A DNA stretch of 64,000 nt from Paenibacillus faecalis (GTDB lineage Bacteria > Bacillota > Bacilli > Paenibacillales > Paenibacillaceae), in the NCBI RefSeq assembly GCF_900289175.1, contig NZ_LT985747.1, positions 1,290,350-1,354,349 on the forward strand, in the 5' to 3' direction. Each line of letters begins with the position of its first letter. Position 1 is the stretch's first letter. The position numbers and the translations under genes were made by a program. This document shows, in pieces, positions 1 through 8,704 of the stretch. The notes under the pieces are model-generated. The model saw only the letters and a program-made list of their open reading frames with translations, had not been told where the DNA came from and ran no database searches.

Positions 1-107
1 TTGACAAAATTCAGCGCAATATTGCAGCCCTTCCGGGCTAGCGTCAATGCCGTCATTTTGCCTAATCCGGTCGCACTGCCGGTAATCAAAGCCACTTTCC
101 CCTTCAA
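1..107 (-). CDS. Short-chain dehydrogenase/reductase, N-terminal fragment (runs off the window)
   Basis: Only the first 35 codons are inside the window. The translation contains TGSATGLGK near residue 9, the TGxxxGxG dinucleotide-binding turn of the SDR Rossmann fold, so an NAD(P)-dependent oxidoreductase is likely; the substrate cannot be told. The start is taken as TTG at 107 behind AGGAGGGAAG; an in-frame ATG lies at 128 but would place the ribosome-binding site inside the gene. It lies 96 bp downstream of the FAD oxidoreductase of the polyketide operon, on the same strand, but has its own promoter, so membership of that pathway is possible and not shown. Confidence 0.7.
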   Translation of the reverse strand, partial: MKGKVALITGSATGLGKMTALTLARKGCNIALNFV

Positions 108-143
108 GGCCTTCCCTCCTCCGCACATGTTCGCCTTCTATTA

Positions 144-172
144 AGTATAAAAGATTTACTCCATCCCCACAA
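144..172 (-). promoter_or_regulatory. Sigma-A-type promoter for the SDR gene
   Basis: On the minus strand TTGTGG (-35) is followed after 17 bp by TATACT (-10), ending about 37 bp before the TTG start. This suggests the SDR gene is transcribed separately from the polyketide operon. Confidence 0.5.
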
Positions 173-203
173 CTTGGACCCTTTTCCATCAAGAAGAACA
201 GTG

Positions 204-1358
204 CTAAAAACGATTTAATTCTGCTTCTGCTAGTCGTGTAGACTTTACTACATAAGTAGCCAGGCCCGGAAATATACGTGCGATCCCCGGGTATAATCGA
301 TTGGCCTTTACAAAGGCCAGCTTCTGAATCATGCGAGCTCTTTTGAGCAGCTTTACAAATTCATGGTTGGCTTTTTCGGTATACTCGCTCTTCCATTCAT
401 TGTATGTTATTTCCCCATGTAAATACCGATCCGTCGCATTGGAGCACAGGATCGATGATCGAAGTGCCACAGACATGCCATCTCCGCATAGTGGCGGAAT
501 CATCAAAAGGGCATCGCCCACATGCGGAAACGTGGACCAAGGCTCCGGAATATCCGACAACCTGACTGGCGCGATCGACACTTGAGTTCCCGGAACAAGT
601 ACGGCATTGTTCAGCCTGGCGGCCAGCTTGGGATTGGTGCGTGAAGCAATTTTCAATATATCCTGTACCGATTTACCACTGGATTGAGTCACATCCCGAG
701 TAAGCAGCGCCGCTACATTAACCATTCCATTGGGAACAGGAGAGATTCCTGTGTAACCACCATCGCAAAAATAAAGCTCCACCTGTGCCCCTGCTTCAAC
801 CCCGGTATAGTGTGATTTCAGCCCAACATATACAACTTCATCCCGATAATTCTGTTCCGTATGTATAACACCTTTGGGCTTTCGAGTCCCGTAAGCGCCA
901 ATCACAGCCTTCGCATAATAGCTAGCCGTATGGCTACCCTGTCTGATGTCAACCCTGTACTGCTCGTTATCCAACAGCTCAATTCCAATCACAGTTGCTT
1001 TGGTTATAAGCTGGGCTCCGGCGGATAGCGCTTTCTGATGCAACAGATGATCGAGCTCATATCGGCTGATCCCCCAGGCGCTTCCAGGAAGCGGCACGTT
1101 TATTTCACCACCGCGGGGCATATAGATGCATGCCTTGTTCATCATGATAGGTTTGACGTGATGCTTCAGCAGATCAACACCGAGAAATTCCAGCATTTCT
1201 TGAGTTTCCGGGGACATAAATTCACCACAAGTTTTATGCCTTGGGAACAGCTGCCGATCTAACAGCAGGGTCCGATGTCCCGATCTTGCAAGCTGAATGG
1301 CTGTACTGCTGCCTGCAATCCCGGCTCCAACTACGATAGCATCTACCTGTTTATCCAT
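204..1358 (-). CDS. FAD-dependent oxidoreductase of the type III PKS operon
   Basis: The N-terminus DAIVVGAGIAGSSTAIQLA is a Rossmann FAD-binding motif (GxGxxG). Further on, GDALLMIPPLCGDGMSVAL has the GD motif that contacts FAD in the UbiH/geranylgeranyl-reductase/halogenase-like monooxygenases. Length about 384 aa fits this group. The chosen ATG (1358) follows AAAGGTG at 7 bp; in-frame ATGs at 1379 and 1397 overlap or abut the upstream methyltransferase and have no good ribosome-binding site. It is third in an operon after a type III PKS and a SAM methyltransferase, so it probably oxidises or hydroxylates the polyketide product. This role is inferred from context. Confidence 0.8.
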   Translation of the reverse strand: MDKQVDAIVVGAGIAGSSTAIQLARSGHRTLLLDRQLFPRHKTCGEFMSPETQEMLEFLGVDLLKHHVKPIMMNKACIYMPRGGEINVPLPGSAWGISRYELDHLLHQKALSAGAQLITKATVIGIELLDNEQYRVDIRQGSHTASYYAKAVIGAYGTRKPKGVIHTEQNYRDEVVYVGLKSHYTGVEAGAQVELYFCDGGYTGISPVPNGMVNVAALLTRDVTQSSGKSVQDILKIASRTNPKLAARLNNAVLVPGTQVSIAPVRLSDIPEPWSTFPHVGDALLMIPPLCGDGMSVALRSSILCSNATDRYLHGEITYNEWKSEYTEKANHEFVKLLKRARMIQKLAFVKANRLYPGIARIFPGLATYVVKSTRLAEAELNRF

Positions 1359-1380
1359 GGGACAACACCTTTCCGTCATT

Positions 1381-2109
1381 TCATTTACTTTGTACATCTT
1401 GACGTGGGATCACAACAGCATACCGAAACAGAGGTTTCCAGGCGTAGCTCATCGAATCATGCTTCAATTTTTCCCTCAAGTCTTTCCAGTCTGCTCCTGT
1501 AAATCCTTTGGCAACAGATAAAGGCCCATCATGCCGAATGTAACGGTTGCGAGACATCATGCGCGTTGCAAGCCATACGGCTGTATAAGAAACCGCATGG
1601 CGGTGGATATCATTAATAACGACCCCATACCTGGAAGCCTTCAGCATATGAGATACGATTTCAATCAATTCGTCACCGTCAAAATGATGCAGGAATTGCG
1701 AAGCCGTTACTATATCGGCACTAGCCTCAGGCATGTTGCGAATATCCCCTTGTCTGACCTGTATACGCGGCTCATTTTCAAAGAAAGATCTAGCTTCCTT
1801 GCACGCTTCTTCCGTCATATCCACTAATGTAATTTTAAGATGTATCCCTTTCTGATCCGCCCATCGAAGCAGCTTGCGATTCACATCCCCTGAGCCTGCA
1901 CCTGCATCCAAAATAGTCAGCGCCTCAGGTCTGCCCATGCTGTTCCACAATTTTTCAATTCCGTATCTCGTAGGCCCGGGTGCATTAAACATTTTGTTCA
2001 GACGTCTTAAATGTTGAAGCGCCTCAACCAACTCTTCACCCCCGGTTGAAAAGTCATCCATCAATTCACCTTCATGCGCCCTTTTAGTTAACTTTCTAAA
2101 GATTGGCAT
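1381..2109 (-). CDS. Class I SAM-dependent methyltransferase of the PKS operon
   Basis: LTILDAGAGSGDVNRKLL is methyltransferase motif I (SAM-binding glycine loop), followed by an acidic motif II (LKITLVDMTEE) and DIVTASQFLHHF (motif IV region), the Methyltransf_25/UbiE-like layout. The start at 2109 uses GGAG at 8 bp and lies inside the 3' end of the PKS gene (14-bp overlap), which implies translational coupling. The reading frame extends to 2148 without a better start. It probably methylates the PKS product, on oxygen or carbon; acceptor unknown. Confidence 0.82.
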   Translation of the reverse strand: MPIFRKLTKRAHEGELMDDFSTGGEELVEALQHLRRLNKMFNAPGPTRYGIEKLWNSMGRPEALTILDAGAGSGDVNRKLLRWADQKGIHLKITLVDMTEEACKEARSFFENEPRIQVRQGDIRNMPEASADIVTASQFLHHFDGDELIEIVSHMLKASRYGVVINDIHRHAVSYTAVWLATRMMSRNRYIRHDGPLSVAKGFTGADWKDLREKLKHDSMSYAWKPLFRYAVVIPRQDVQSK

Positions 2110-3253
2110 GTTCAGGCTCCGTAAGATCTGATGTAGAGGAAGAAACATACCGGAAGCGCATAAGTTCTGCCGTCAAACCTGGACCGAAGGCCAGAGCCAC
2201 CCCTTCTTTGGACAGGCTGCCCGCAGATTGCAGTTCCCTACGCATAGCGTCCAAAACAAACATAATCGTTACTGAGGACAAGTTGCCTGCATTTTTGAGT
2301 ATGTCCCGGCTGTACTTGGTCTGATCCTCACGCAAGTTCAATACTTTTTGAACCGAATCAACTATTCCACGGCCTCCCGGATGAATCGCCCATAGCTCCG
2401 GTAGTTCATCCCCTGCCAATAACAGTTCCAACTCAGGCAAGAGATAAGAACCTAACAGCTTAGGAATGCGGGGGGAGAGATAAAGATCAAAGCCCGTATT
2501 CCCTACTTCCCAGGTCATGTCTTCTGTAGAATCAGGCAGCAGAACAGAATAGCCGGAACCCAGCTGTAAATAATGTGTACGATCCTGCCGTGCGCTGCCG
2601 ATAACACAGGACGAAGCCCCATCCCCGAAAAATGAAGCTGCAAACAAAGCTTCCCTCTTCATCACAGGCTGTAAATGCAGCGTACACAGCTCAACACAGA
2701 CGATAAGAACTTGTGACTCCGGCGCGCCTTGTACGATATCCCTCGAGAATTGAATCGCTTTGAGTCCTGCAGCACAGCCCTGAAAAATGAGAGGTAGACG
2801 ATGAATACGGGGAGAGAGGCCTAAATTTTGTATGAGCATAACGTCCAACCCTGGCAAAAACTGACCGGTACAGCTAACTGGGATGAGATGGGTAATATCC
2901 CCAGGGCGAATGTTGGCATCGGCTAATGCTTTTTGAGCAGCCTCTACTGCTAACGGCAGGGATTCCCTTTTGTATGTATTCATCCGCTCTTCTGTTGTAG
3001 GAATACGGGATCGGTCATCGGAAGGAAGATATCGACATGATTCAGATGGTTTTAAAAAATCCGGTTCACATGTATACCGAGTCTCCACTCCACAAGACTT
3101 GAAAATCCTTCTGGCGAATCGGGCTAAATCCGGTTGATTCTGTAGAGAAGAAGCCAAAATCTCGATTATATCCGATTGTGCGATCACATGATTCGGCAAA
3201 GCCGTTCCGATCCCCAGTATAGATGCCCGGGAATGGTTAAAGGCAAAGCTCAT
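2096..3253 (-). CDS. Type III polyketide synthase (chalcone/stilbene synthase family)
   Basis: A homodimeric, acyl-carrier-independent iterative condensing enzyme. The catalytic triad of the family is visible: Cys in LIFQGCAAGLKAI (about residue 160), His in LWAIHPGGRGIVDSV (about 291) and Asn in LKNAGNLSSVT (about 324), plus the C-terminal FGPG loop (about 356-359). Length 385 aa is normal. The start at 3253 sits 8 bp after AGGAGG; an ATG two codons upstream (3259) is too close to that site. First gene of a PKS-methyltransferase-oxidoreductase operon. Bacillus BpsA enzymes make alkylpyrones or alkylresorcinols from long-chain acyl-CoA and malonyl-CoA; a similar lipid product is plausible here. 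Confidence 0.92.
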   Translation of the reverse strand: MSFAFNHSRASILGIGTALPNHVIAQSDIIEILASSLQNQPDLARFARRIFKSCGVETRYTCEPDFLKPSESCRYLPSDDRSRIPTTEERMNTYKRESLPLAVEAAQKALADANIRPGDITHLIPVSCTGQFLPGLDVMLIQNLGLSPRIHRLPLIFQGCAAGLKAIQFSRDIVQGAPESQVLIVCVELCTLHLQPVMKREALFAASFFGDGASSCVIGSARQDRTHYLQLGSGYSVLLPDSTEDMTWEVGNTGFDLYLSPRIPKLLGSYLLPELELLLAGDELPELWAIHPGGRGIVDSVQKVLNLREDQTKYSRDILKNAGNLSSVTIMFVLDAMRRELQSAGSLSKEGVALAFGPGLTAELMRFRYVSSSTSDLTEPEHANL

Positions 3254-3336
3254 TATCATTACCTCCTGTAGTCAATAGGACAAACTCTCGTAAGTTTTGG
3301 TTATTATTCCACAAAAAGAACATCCTATGAGCCGAC

Positions 3337-3384
3337 AAAAAAAGAAACGCCTTCGGTCCCTTCTCAAGGGCGAGGCGTTTCTTC
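3337..3384 (-). terminator. Rho-independent terminator after metQ
   Basis: On the minus strand GAAACGCC and GGCGTTTC arms enclose a second GC-rich stem and are followed by seven T. It lies 19 bp past the metQ stop and ends the metNIQ transcript before the PKS operon. Confidence 0.85.
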
Positions 3385-3402
3385 AGAGCATATAAAATTC
3401 AA

Positions 3403-4215
3403 TTAGAAGGCCGGAATGACGGCACCTTTATAATTTTCTTCAATAAATTTCTTTACTTCATCGGAGGTCAGTGCTTCTGCCAGCTTCTTGATCGCTTCAG
3501 AATCTTTATTGTCCGAGCGGGCAGTGAGAATGTTCGCATACGGATTATCTTTATCCTCCATAAAGAGCGCATCCTTCGTTGGGTCCAGACCAGCTTCTAG
3601 AGCATAGTTCGTGTTAATAATCGCCATGTCCATCTCGTCCAGCATACGCGGCAGCATCGCTGCTTCCACTTCTTTAAACTCCAGATTTTTCGGGTTTTCT
3701 ATAATGTCTTTGGATGTTGCTTCCAGCATGTTCTCATCCTGCAGTTTAATTAAACCATGCTTCGCCAGCAGTGAAAGTGCACGACCGGCATTGGAAGGAT
3801 CATTCGGTATAGCAACAATAGCACCATCCTGCAGTTCATCTACAGATTTAATCTTGTTGGAATAAGCGCCTAAAGGCTCAATGTGAACAGGAACAACCGA
3901 TACCAGATCCATTCCACGCTGATTCACGTCACCGTCCATATGAGGTTTGTGCTGGAAAAAGTTGGCGTCAATCTCCTTTTGATCCAACTGCTGATTCGGA
4001 AGTTTATAATCGGTGAACTCTACAATTTCAAGCTTGATGCCTTCTTGTTCAAGCTGCGGCTTGATATGCTCCAAAATGTTGGAATGCGGCTCAGGCGATG
4101 CACCTACACGCAACGTCTGATTATCATTACTGCCGGTTTCCGCAGGCTTTTCCCCGCATGCTCCCAATACCGCGACCAGTGCCAGACTCAGAAATGCTAA
4201 CGTCCATTTTTTCAT
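3403..4215 (-). CDS. metQ: Methionine ABC transporter substrate-binding lipoprotein MetQ
   Basis: Signal peptide with lipobox LGAC at residues 17-20 (lipidated Cys20), then the NlpA/MetQ fold: RVGASPEPHSNILEHIKP near the mature start, DANFFQHKPHM and IAIPNDPSNAGRALSLL in the binding-domain core. 270 aa is typical. It captures methionine outside the membrane and passes it to MetI. Last gene of a metN-metI-metQ operon under the S-box leader at 6085-6226, so expression should fall when SAM is plentiful. Confidence 0.95.
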   Translation of the reverse strand: MKKWTLAFLSLALVAVLGACGEKPAETGSNDNQTLRVGASPEPHSNILEHIKPQLEQEGIKLEIVEFTDYKLPNQQLDQKEIDANFFQHKPHMDGDVNQRGMDLVSVVPVHIEPLGAYSNKIKSVDELQDGAIVAIPNDPSNAGRALSLLAKHGLIKLQDENMLEATSKDIIENPKNLEFKEVEAAMLPRMLDEMDMAIINTNYALEAGLDPTKDALFMEDKDNPYANILTARSDNKDSEAIKKLAEALTSDEVKKFIEENYKGAVIPAF

Positions 4216-4263
4216 TGTTTAACTCTCCCTCCAAATAATTATGAATCATGTTTTATGATTGCT

Positions 4264-4932
4264 TTATTTTCTCGTAAAACGACGTACCAGTCTGTCGCCC
4301 CCCATTTGAAGCAGCTGCACGAGCAGCACCATCAGCACGACAGCTACAATCATCACTTCGGTTTCATAACGGTGGTAACCGTATTTAATAGCCAAATCAC
4401 CCAATCCACCGCCGCCTACCATACCTGACATCGCCGTGTAGGAAACAAGTGTGACGATCGTAACCGTCATCCCTGCAAGCAGGCCCGGACGAGCTTCCGG
4501 CAGAAGCACCCGCCAGATGACCTGAAGTGCGGAGGAACCCATCGCATGTGCCGCTTCGATCACGCCTTTATCCACCTCATTTAACGAAGTCTCTACGAGC
4601 CGTGCAAAGAAAGGAGCTGCACCGACGACAAGAGGAGGAATTGTACCTAGCACCCCGTAAGATACGCCGACAATAGATCTCGTAATCGGAATCATAGCCA
4701 CGATCAGAATAATAAACGGAACCGAACGGAGGACGTTCACCACGAACGATAGAACTGCGTATCCAAGCCGCACCCAACCGAAGGTCGAACGGGCCGACAT
4801 GTACAGCAACACCCCAAGAGGCAGCCCGATCAGAAAGGTAAACAGTGCCGAGGCGCTAAGCATCCGAAGTGTGTCCAAGGTAGCCGTTGCAATCTCTTCC
4901 CAGTTTACTTGGGAAAAATCCAATCCGAACAT
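4264..4932 (-). CDS. metI: Methionine ABC transporter permease MetI
   Basis: 222 aa with five predicted membrane segments and the EAA cytoplasmic loop (VDKGVIEAAHAMGSSALQVIWRVLLPEA), which docks on the MetN ATPase. The ATG overlaps the metN stop as TGATG, with GGAGGTGATG inside metN as ribosome-binding site, so translation is coupled. Forms the membrane channel of the MetNIQ importer. Confidence 0.95.
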   Translation of the reverse strand: MFGLDFSQVNWEEIATATLDTLRMLSASALFTFLIGLPLGVLLYMSARSTFGWVRLGYAVLSFVVNVLRSVPFIILIVAMIPITRSIVGVSYGVLGTIPPLVVGAAPFFARLVETSLNEVDKGVIEAAHAMGSSALQVIWRVLLPEARPGLLAGMTVTIVTLVSYTAMSGMVGGGGLGDLAIKYGYHRYETEVMIVAVVLMVLLVQLLQMGGDRLVRRFTRK

Positions 4933-5948
4933 CAGCCCATCACCTCCACATCAAGTCCTTGCTCCTGCAGCCTTTGAATCGTCAAATCAATGGCTGGCAT
5001 CTTTCCTTCAAAACGAACGATCAACTGACCATATGGCGTATCCTTAATCGTAGATATCGTACCTTGTAGAATTGCAAAAGCTACGCCGGTTTCACGCACC
5101 GTTTGCGAAAGGGTGGATTCATAGGTTTTGGAACCAAGAAAAGTGATCTTGGCCGCACGGAATGACCCTATATACGGTGCATAAGTGGCTAATTTCAATG
5201 CCTCTTCAGAATCTGTTTCATTACGGACAAATTCCTTCGTCACTTCATGTTTAGGCTTCAGAAACACTTCTGCTACAGGCCCTTGTTCAACGATGCCTCC
5301 TTGATGGATCACGGCAACCCGATCACAAATACTTTGAATCACGTGCATTTCATGAGTAATCAATACGATCGTCAGGTTAAAGCGCTTATTGATATCCAGC
5401 AGCAGCTTGAGAATGGATTCTGTTGTTTGTGGATCTAGCGCTGACGTGGCTTCATCACAGAGCAGCACTTCCGGATCGCTTGCGAGTGCCCGGGCTATCC
5501 CAACGCGCTGTTTCTGTCCACCAGACAGCTGCGACGGGTACTTGTTCCGGTGAGCCTCCAACCCGACTAAAGCAAGCAGCTCGTTCACCTTCCGTTCAAT
5601 CTTCGCCTTGGATGTCTTTATTAAACGAAGCGGGAATGCAATATTATCAAACACCGTTGCGGAAGAAAGTAGATTAAAATGCTGAAAAATCATTCCGATC
5701 TTGCGCCGCTCTCCCTGCAGCCGTTTATTATTAAGAGCTGTCAGGTTGACCCCGTTCACCCATACTTCTCCGGAGGTTGGACGTTCCAGCAAGTTAATGC
5801 AGCGGATCAACGTACTCTTGCCTGCACCGGAATGTCCGATCACTCCGAAGATCTCCCCTTTTTCAATGGATAGATCCAGTTCAGATAAGGCGGTGGTCAA
5901 CATTCCCGATTTTCCATACTGCTTCGTTAATCGTTTTAATTCAATCAA
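4932..5948 (-). CDS. metN: Methionine ABC transporter ATP-binding protein MetN
   Basis: Walker A GHSGAGKST, signature LSGGQKQR, Walker B VLLCDEATSALD and switch His (LITHEMHV) are all present, followed by the C-terminal NIL/ACT-like domain typical of MetN, which binds methionine for trans-inhibition. The start is set at TTG 5948 (translating MIELKRLTKQYG) because AGGAGG lies 8 bp upstream; the longer frame from ATG 5972 has no ribosome-binding site and would include that AGGAGG. First gene after the S-box riboswitch. Confidence 0.94.
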   Translation of the reverse strand: MIELKRLTKQYGKSGMLTTALSELDLSIEKGEIFGVIGHSGAGKSTLIRCINLLERPTSGEVWVNGVNLTALNNKRLQGERRKIGMIFQHFNLLSSATVFDNIAFPLRLIKTSKAKIERKVNELLALVGLEAHRNKYPSQLSGGQKQRVGIARALASDPEVLLCDEATSALDPQTTESILKLLLDINKRFNLTIVLITHEMHVIQSICDRVAVIHQGGIVEQGPVAEVFLKPKHEVTKEFVRNETDSEEALKLATYAPYIGSFRAAKITFLGSKTYESTLSQTVRETGVAFAILQGTISTIKDTPYGQLIVRFEGKMPAIDLTIQRLQEQGLDVEVMG

Positions 5949-6014
5949 TCCCGGTCCCTCCTCTTTCCCCATAGCCCAAATTCTATGAAGTCAAGCGTAC
6001 TTTCTTAAATTTCA

Positions 6015-6062
6015 AAAATAAAAGAGCCCTTTTTTGTTCTCAGAATCAAAAAGGGCTCTTTA
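6015..6062 (-). terminator. Regulated terminator of the S-box leader
   Basis: Minus strand: AAAGAGCCCTTTTTG pairs with CAAAAAAGGGCTCTTT, followed by a T-rich tract. It lies between the SAM-I aptamer and metN and is the expression platform: formed when SAM is bound, disrupted by an antiterminator when SAM is low. Confidence 0.9.
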
Positions 6063-6084
6063 CGTAATAAACGAAGACCTTTTC

Positions 6085-6226
6085 TCATCTGTCAAAACTG
6101 CAGTTGTTCGCAGTTTTGAAGGAATTAGCACCATGACATCCCATGTGCAATTAGCTTAATTCAGCATTGCACTGGAATCGGTTGCCGGGCTTCATCGGGC
6201 CTTTCCCTCCGCCTCTCTCGATAAGA
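6085..6226 (-). promoter_or_regulatory. SAM-I (S-box) riboswitch aptamer
   Basis: The minus strand carries the hallmark blocks in order: CTTATCGAGAGAGGCGGAGG (P1/P2), GGCCCGATGAAGCCCGGCAACC (P2 kink-turn/P3 region, here only named by its ends GGCCC and CAACC), GGTGCTAATTCC (J3/4-P4) and GACAGATGAGA closing P1. A terminator follows before metN. It binds S-adenosylmethionine and represses metNIQ transcription. Confidence 0.96.
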
Positions 6227-6325
6227 AAACTTCGATATGATATTTTAAATTGACTTTTCTTTCACATTTGATCATAGAATGCAATTGTTAGTATAGATTC
6301 TTTTAACACATTTGTCAAAACATTT

Positions 6326-7063
6326 TTATAGATTATTTGATTCTTTGGAAGCTAATATCTTTTTCGCCCATACCTCATTCGTGTAGCGATATGAAGCCGT
6401 CATCGTCTTGCACACCATATCAAGGCCTTGCTTCAGGTCGTTCAAATGCTCATCCATATCTTCCAACTCTATCTTGTCGTTAAGACCTCGGTGACGCTGC
6501 CACAGATCATCCTGCATCTCGGCGTTCATATAATGCACCTCGGCATTACGCCGCTTGCGAAGCACGCTTAGCGATGACTTGTAATGCTCTTTGATCATCT
6601 CAAGCTTGTCTGCCAACTCATCATGATATTTCAAATATCTGAACTGACGAAGTACCGTGAAATATGAAAAATGCGCCTTTACCTTTGAGGTGTTCAAATC
6701 ATATAGTTCATTCAACACCGTCCCGAGTTTATCCAGAATGGAAAACACCCGAATAAACCCGTTTTTATAAAAATAAACATAACGCGCATAATCTCCTTGC
6801 TCTTGCGCTGACATGTCATCCACATATCCAGCCTTAACCGATTTACGAAAAAAACATGCTGCGAACCAGCTTTGCTCCAGCTCGTCCAACGATACAATAA
6901 GGCCTCGGGTCCATATCTCAAGCTTACGAAAGTCATGTGTCGGATCCTGATTTTTCTTAATCTCTTCCTGCAAAAGCCGGGTTGTCTCCATCATGGTCTC
7001 AATAGCATCTTCAAGCAAACCCTCATTCTTGCGGGGCGGCTCCCCGAGTAAGGTTCGAAGCAT
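6326..7063 (-). CDS. HEPN-domain protein, Cthe_2314-like
   Basis: 245-aa soluble, mainly helical protein. It contains RRNAEVHYMN at residues 171-180, an R-x4-H motif (Arg172, His177) of HEPN domains, preceded by a helical scaffold with several basic/aromatic helices, as in the Cthe_2314 HEPN family of Firmicutes. Many HEPN proteins are RNases, but this family has no known substrate. Start ATG 7063 follows GGGAGGG at 7 bp. It ends the ctaA transcript (19 bp after ctaA stop), which does not suggest a toxin-antitoxin pair. Family call moderately sure, function unknown. Confidence 0.65.
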   Translation of the reverse strand: MLRTLLGEPPRKNEGLLEDAIETMMETTRLLQEEIKKNQDPTHDFRKLEIWTRGLIVSLDELEQSWFAACFFRKSVKAGYVDDMSAQEQGDYARYVYFYKNGFIRVFSILDKLGTVLNELYDLNTSKVKAHFSYFTVLRQFRYLKYHDELADKLEMIKEHYKSSLSVLRKRRNAEVHYMNAEMQDDLWQRHRGLNDKIELEDMDEHLNDLKQGLDMVCKTMTASYRYTNEVWAKKILASKESNNL

Positions 7064-7082
7064 GGCGTTACCCTCCCTGGGT

Positions 7083-8048
7083 TCATTTATAAGAAACGGA
7101 GTCTGAATGACGCGGCATTTGAAATTCAGACTTGCTTAACTGCCACGCCCTTACACTCAAATAACATAAAACGCCGAATAATGCAGAGATGAGAAGGGTA
7201 TGCCCTAAAGCTGCAAAAATATACAGCTCAGCGTTATCCATCGTCGCAATCAGAAGCGGACCGCTCAATATTTGCAGGACACAAAGTACCACGGAGGCGA
7301 TGCCAAGCATTTGGATTTCACGATGATCCCGATTGCGCCAATATGCATAATGCCCCATAATTGCGACTACGATAAGCAAAATAGCTGCGGCGACTCTATG
7401 CATAAAAGCAATGCCTACGCCGCCTGAAAGCTCCGGTATAACCTGGCCGTTACAAAGCGGCCATCCCGAACACCCTCCGCTTGAGTCCGTATGAGTAACA
7501 AAGGCACCAATATATACAACAATATAAGTGTATATCGTTGTAAACCAAACTAAATTGCGAAATGACTTGCTGACCCGCGGCAGAGAGATTAGATGATCCG
7601 GCTCTTTCGCCTTCTCAATTCTGCGCATCCCCAATGCAAGCATCGTAGAGCTCGCAAACGCAATTAGGGCAAAGCCAAAATGCAAAGCCATAACCGATGG
7701 AGTTTGCGGCTTAACTACTGCCATTGCGCCCATAATCGCCTGTAAAATGACAAATATAGAGGTCAGAATCACATAGGTCATCAGGTCACGACGATCGCGC
7801 TTGAACTTCCAGAATGCAATCAGGGAAGCAAGGGCCGCCAACCCGGCCAAACCGCTAATCGCACGATGAGAATACTCGATCATCGATGCCAATGTATAAG
7901 CGGGAACAAATTTTCCGTTACATAAAGGCCATTCTTGTCCGCATCCCAGGCCGGACTCAGTTTTAGTTACGACCATACCGCCAAAGGTTGCGAGAAACAT
8001 GACCAGACACGTCACGTAACTGAGCCATTTCAACTGTTTATTACTCAC
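7083..8048 (-). CDS. ctaA: Heme A synthase CtaA
   Basis: Eight predicted membrane segments in two homologous halves. Conserved residues of the Bacillus enzyme are present: the cysteine pair C36/C43 in the first external loop (SGLGCGQEWPLC), Glu58 and His61 (IEYSHR), His123, and in the second half C193/C199, His217 (FMHRVA) and His283. It oxidises the C8 methyl of heme O to give heme A for cytochrome oxidase. Start GTG 8048 follows AGGTG at 7 bp. Its partners ctaB and sco lie 14 kb away at 21.8-23.4 kb rather than next door. Confidence 0.93.
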   Translation of the reverse strand: MSNKQLKWLSYVTCLVMFLATFGGMVVTKTESGLGCGQEWPLCNGKFVPAYTLASMIEYSHRAISGLAGLAALASLIAFWKFKRDRRDLMTYVILTSIFVILQAIMGAMAVVKPQTPSVMALHFGFALIAFASSTMLALGMRRIEKAKEPDHLISLPRVSKSFRNLVWFTTIYTYIVVYIGAFVTHTDSSGGCSGWPLCNGQVIPELSGGVGIAFMHRVAAAILLIVVAIMGHYAYWRNRDHREIQMLGIASVVLCVLQILSGPLLIATMDNAELYIFAALGHTLLISALFGVLCYLSVRAWQLSKSEFQMPRHSDSVSYK

Positions 8049-8189
8049 AATTTTTCACCTGCTGACGTATTCAATATTATGATCAATCCGGGCAGTCATT
8101 ACTGGTTTCCAAATTTTCGAAATGCAGCCTAATATTTATTATAACTGATTCAATGACAATCATCACAGACCGTTTGTGACAAAATGTTC

Positions 8190-8240
8190 AAAAAAATCAC
8201 ACCTGCCTGCCGTATATCGGGCTGGCGGTGTGATTTTTTT
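8190..8240. terminator. Bidirectional terminator after the thioredoxin gene
   Basis: AAAAAAATCACACC and GGTGTGATTTTTTT form a 14-bp A/T-ended stem with a GC-rich inner part, usable in both directions. The thioredoxin stop codon overlaps its edge at 8239. Confidence 0.85.
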
Positions 8241-8583
8241 ACTTGTGAATCGCTCCGTACACTTCTAAGGCGCGGTCGAGGAAAGCTTCAATCTCTTCCC
8301 GTGATTTGCGCATCTTGTTTACAAACCGGACCAGCTCACGACCATCTGTATAGGCTACAAAGCTGGGGATTCCCAGTATGTTTTGCTGCTGACTTACATC
8401 TCCTACAGCGTCCACATCAACTTCCACCAGTGTTAAACGATCAGCATATTTACTTTCTACATCCGGCATAAACGGGTCAATAAATTTACAATCGACACAC
8501 CAGTCTGCCTTAAACACAGCTACTGTCAATCTTGGAGACTGAATCGATACTTGAAATTCAGCCTCTGAAGTAATCTTTTCCAT
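8239..8583 (-). CDS. Thioredoxin-like protein
   Basis: About 114 aa with the thioredoxin fold: ADWCVDCKFIDP (active-site WCxxC, here CVDC rather than the usual CGPC), then LGIPSF with the cis-proline and a C-terminal helix. Resembles the YtpP/TrxA-like general thioredoxins of Bacillales. The start at 8583 follows GGGGAG at 6 bp; the longer frame from 8601 adds six residues over that site. Cytoplasmic, single gene with its own terminator. Confidence 0.85.
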   Translation of the reverse strand: MEKITSEAEFQVSIQSPRLTVAVFKADWCVDCKFIDPFMPDVESKYADRLTLVEVDVDAVGDVSQQQNILGIPSFVAYTDGRELVRFVNKMRKSREEIEAFLDRALEVYGAIHK

Positions 8584-8704
8584 GGAAATCTCCCCTTCCA
8601 TATGAATTCGTTCTCCCTAAGTGAAGCAAAATGTAGAGTGGAAGTCAAACATTAGAACCATACTACAATAAATTTTACTGACATTGAGGAAAGAAGGTTG
8701 CCAT

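Noticed and set aside
6326..8048. HEPN gene as part of a HEPN-MNT toxin-antitoxin pair
   Set aside because: The neighbours are heme A synthase and the S-box leader; no nucleotidyltransferase gene is adjacent.
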